Source of the DNA: Streptacidiphilus fuscans
GTDB lineage: Bacteria; Actinomycetota; Actinomycetes; Streptomycetales; Streptomycetaceae
Direction: 5' to 3'
DNA length: 64,000 bases
Assembly: GCF_015690355.1 (NCBI RefSeq)
Contig: NZ_JADPRT010000011.1
Span: 62,001-126,000 of the forward strand
The notes beneath the pieces are model-generated. The model worked only from the letters and a program-made list of their open reading frames with translations, had not been told where the DNA came from and did not search any database. How positions within the stretch are numbered: the first letter of the stretch is position 1; each line of letters opens with the position of its first letter. This document shows positions 63,967-64,000 of this stretch, piece by piece. Both the position numbers and the translations under genes were made by a program.

Positions 63967-64000
63967 CCGCACCGCCCGTCGTCCTGGACGACCCGACCGG
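63963..64000 (+). CDS. Start of a further gene cut by the window end
   Basis: A GTG at 63963 overlaps the flippase stop (GTGA) in the pattern of the whole run and codes VTAPPVVLDDPT up to the edge. Only 12 residues are visible, so no product can be named. It is probably another enzyme of the same cluster. Confidence 0.7.
   Translation, partial: MTAPPVVLDDPT

Overview
The window is very GC-rich DNA with dense coding, many GTG starts, stop/start overlaps of the GTGA/ATGA type and long intergenic palindromes. Together with SufR-SufBDCSU, an SCO1860-type LAETG-anchored protein and an AfsR-like STAND ATPase, this points to a streptomycete-family actinobacterium (Streptomyces, Streptacidiphilus, Kitasatospora or a relative). 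The block zwf-tal-tkt/ctaB/ctaA/ABC/sufR-sufBDCSU is the usual streptomycete neighbourhood. The order after it looks rearranged relative to model Streptomyces (from memory), so I do not name a species.

Layout. (1) 1-4.4 kb, minus: tkt, tal and zwf (partial), pentose-phosphate pathway. (2) 4.7-7.2 kb: heme O synthase ctaB, a small protein and convergent heme A synthase ctaA. (3) 7.3-9.0 kb, minus: an ABC-2 exporter pair. (4) 9.2-15.9 kb, plus: the complete Suf iron-sulfur assembly operon (sufR, sufB, sufD, Rieske ferredoxin, sufC, sufS, sufU, sufT-like) with a candidate SufR operator over the sufR start. (5) 16-28 kb: a pore-like membrane protein, an MFS exporter, an acidic protein of unknown role, an APC permease with a divergent TetR regulator and a palindromic operator, a secreted protein and a second unknown protein. 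(6) 26.2-31 kb: proline catabolism, with a PucR regulator divergent from pruA-putA. (7) 31-34 kb: lgt, a LysE exporter and two unknown small genes. (8) 34.4-41.6 kb: aminopeptidase N, an amidohydrolase, a LuxR-LAL-like ATPase without its HTH, and ung. (9) 41.5-47.5 kb: a 38-aa peptide gene, 17-bp direct repeats, a STAND/TPR regulator, a secreted S53 protease and an LAETG surface protein. (10) 47.5-55.1 kb, minus: a cobalamin operon behind a B12 riboswitch (cobI, cobM, cobL, cbiG-cobJ fusion, cobH, a His-tailed sirohydrochlorin chelatase, cobC-like). (11) 55.2-64 kb: a cell-surface glycan or glycoconjugate locus. An ATP-grasp ligase and a flavin monooxygenase diverge from a tightly overlapping run of GT2, a phosphoribosyltransferase-like protein, a membrane protein, a second GT2, a NodB deacetylase, a Wzx-like flippase and a further gene cut by the window end.

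The most original signals are these: the ~130-bp palindromic element repeated in several gaps, with one copy replaced by a long G/C run that looks like a sequence error; the SufR operator that appears to sit on a leaderless promoter; the uncharacterised glycan locus with its PRTase-like gene and its structured, U-tract-terminated leader; and two large signalling ATPases, one lacking a recognisable DNA-binding domain.
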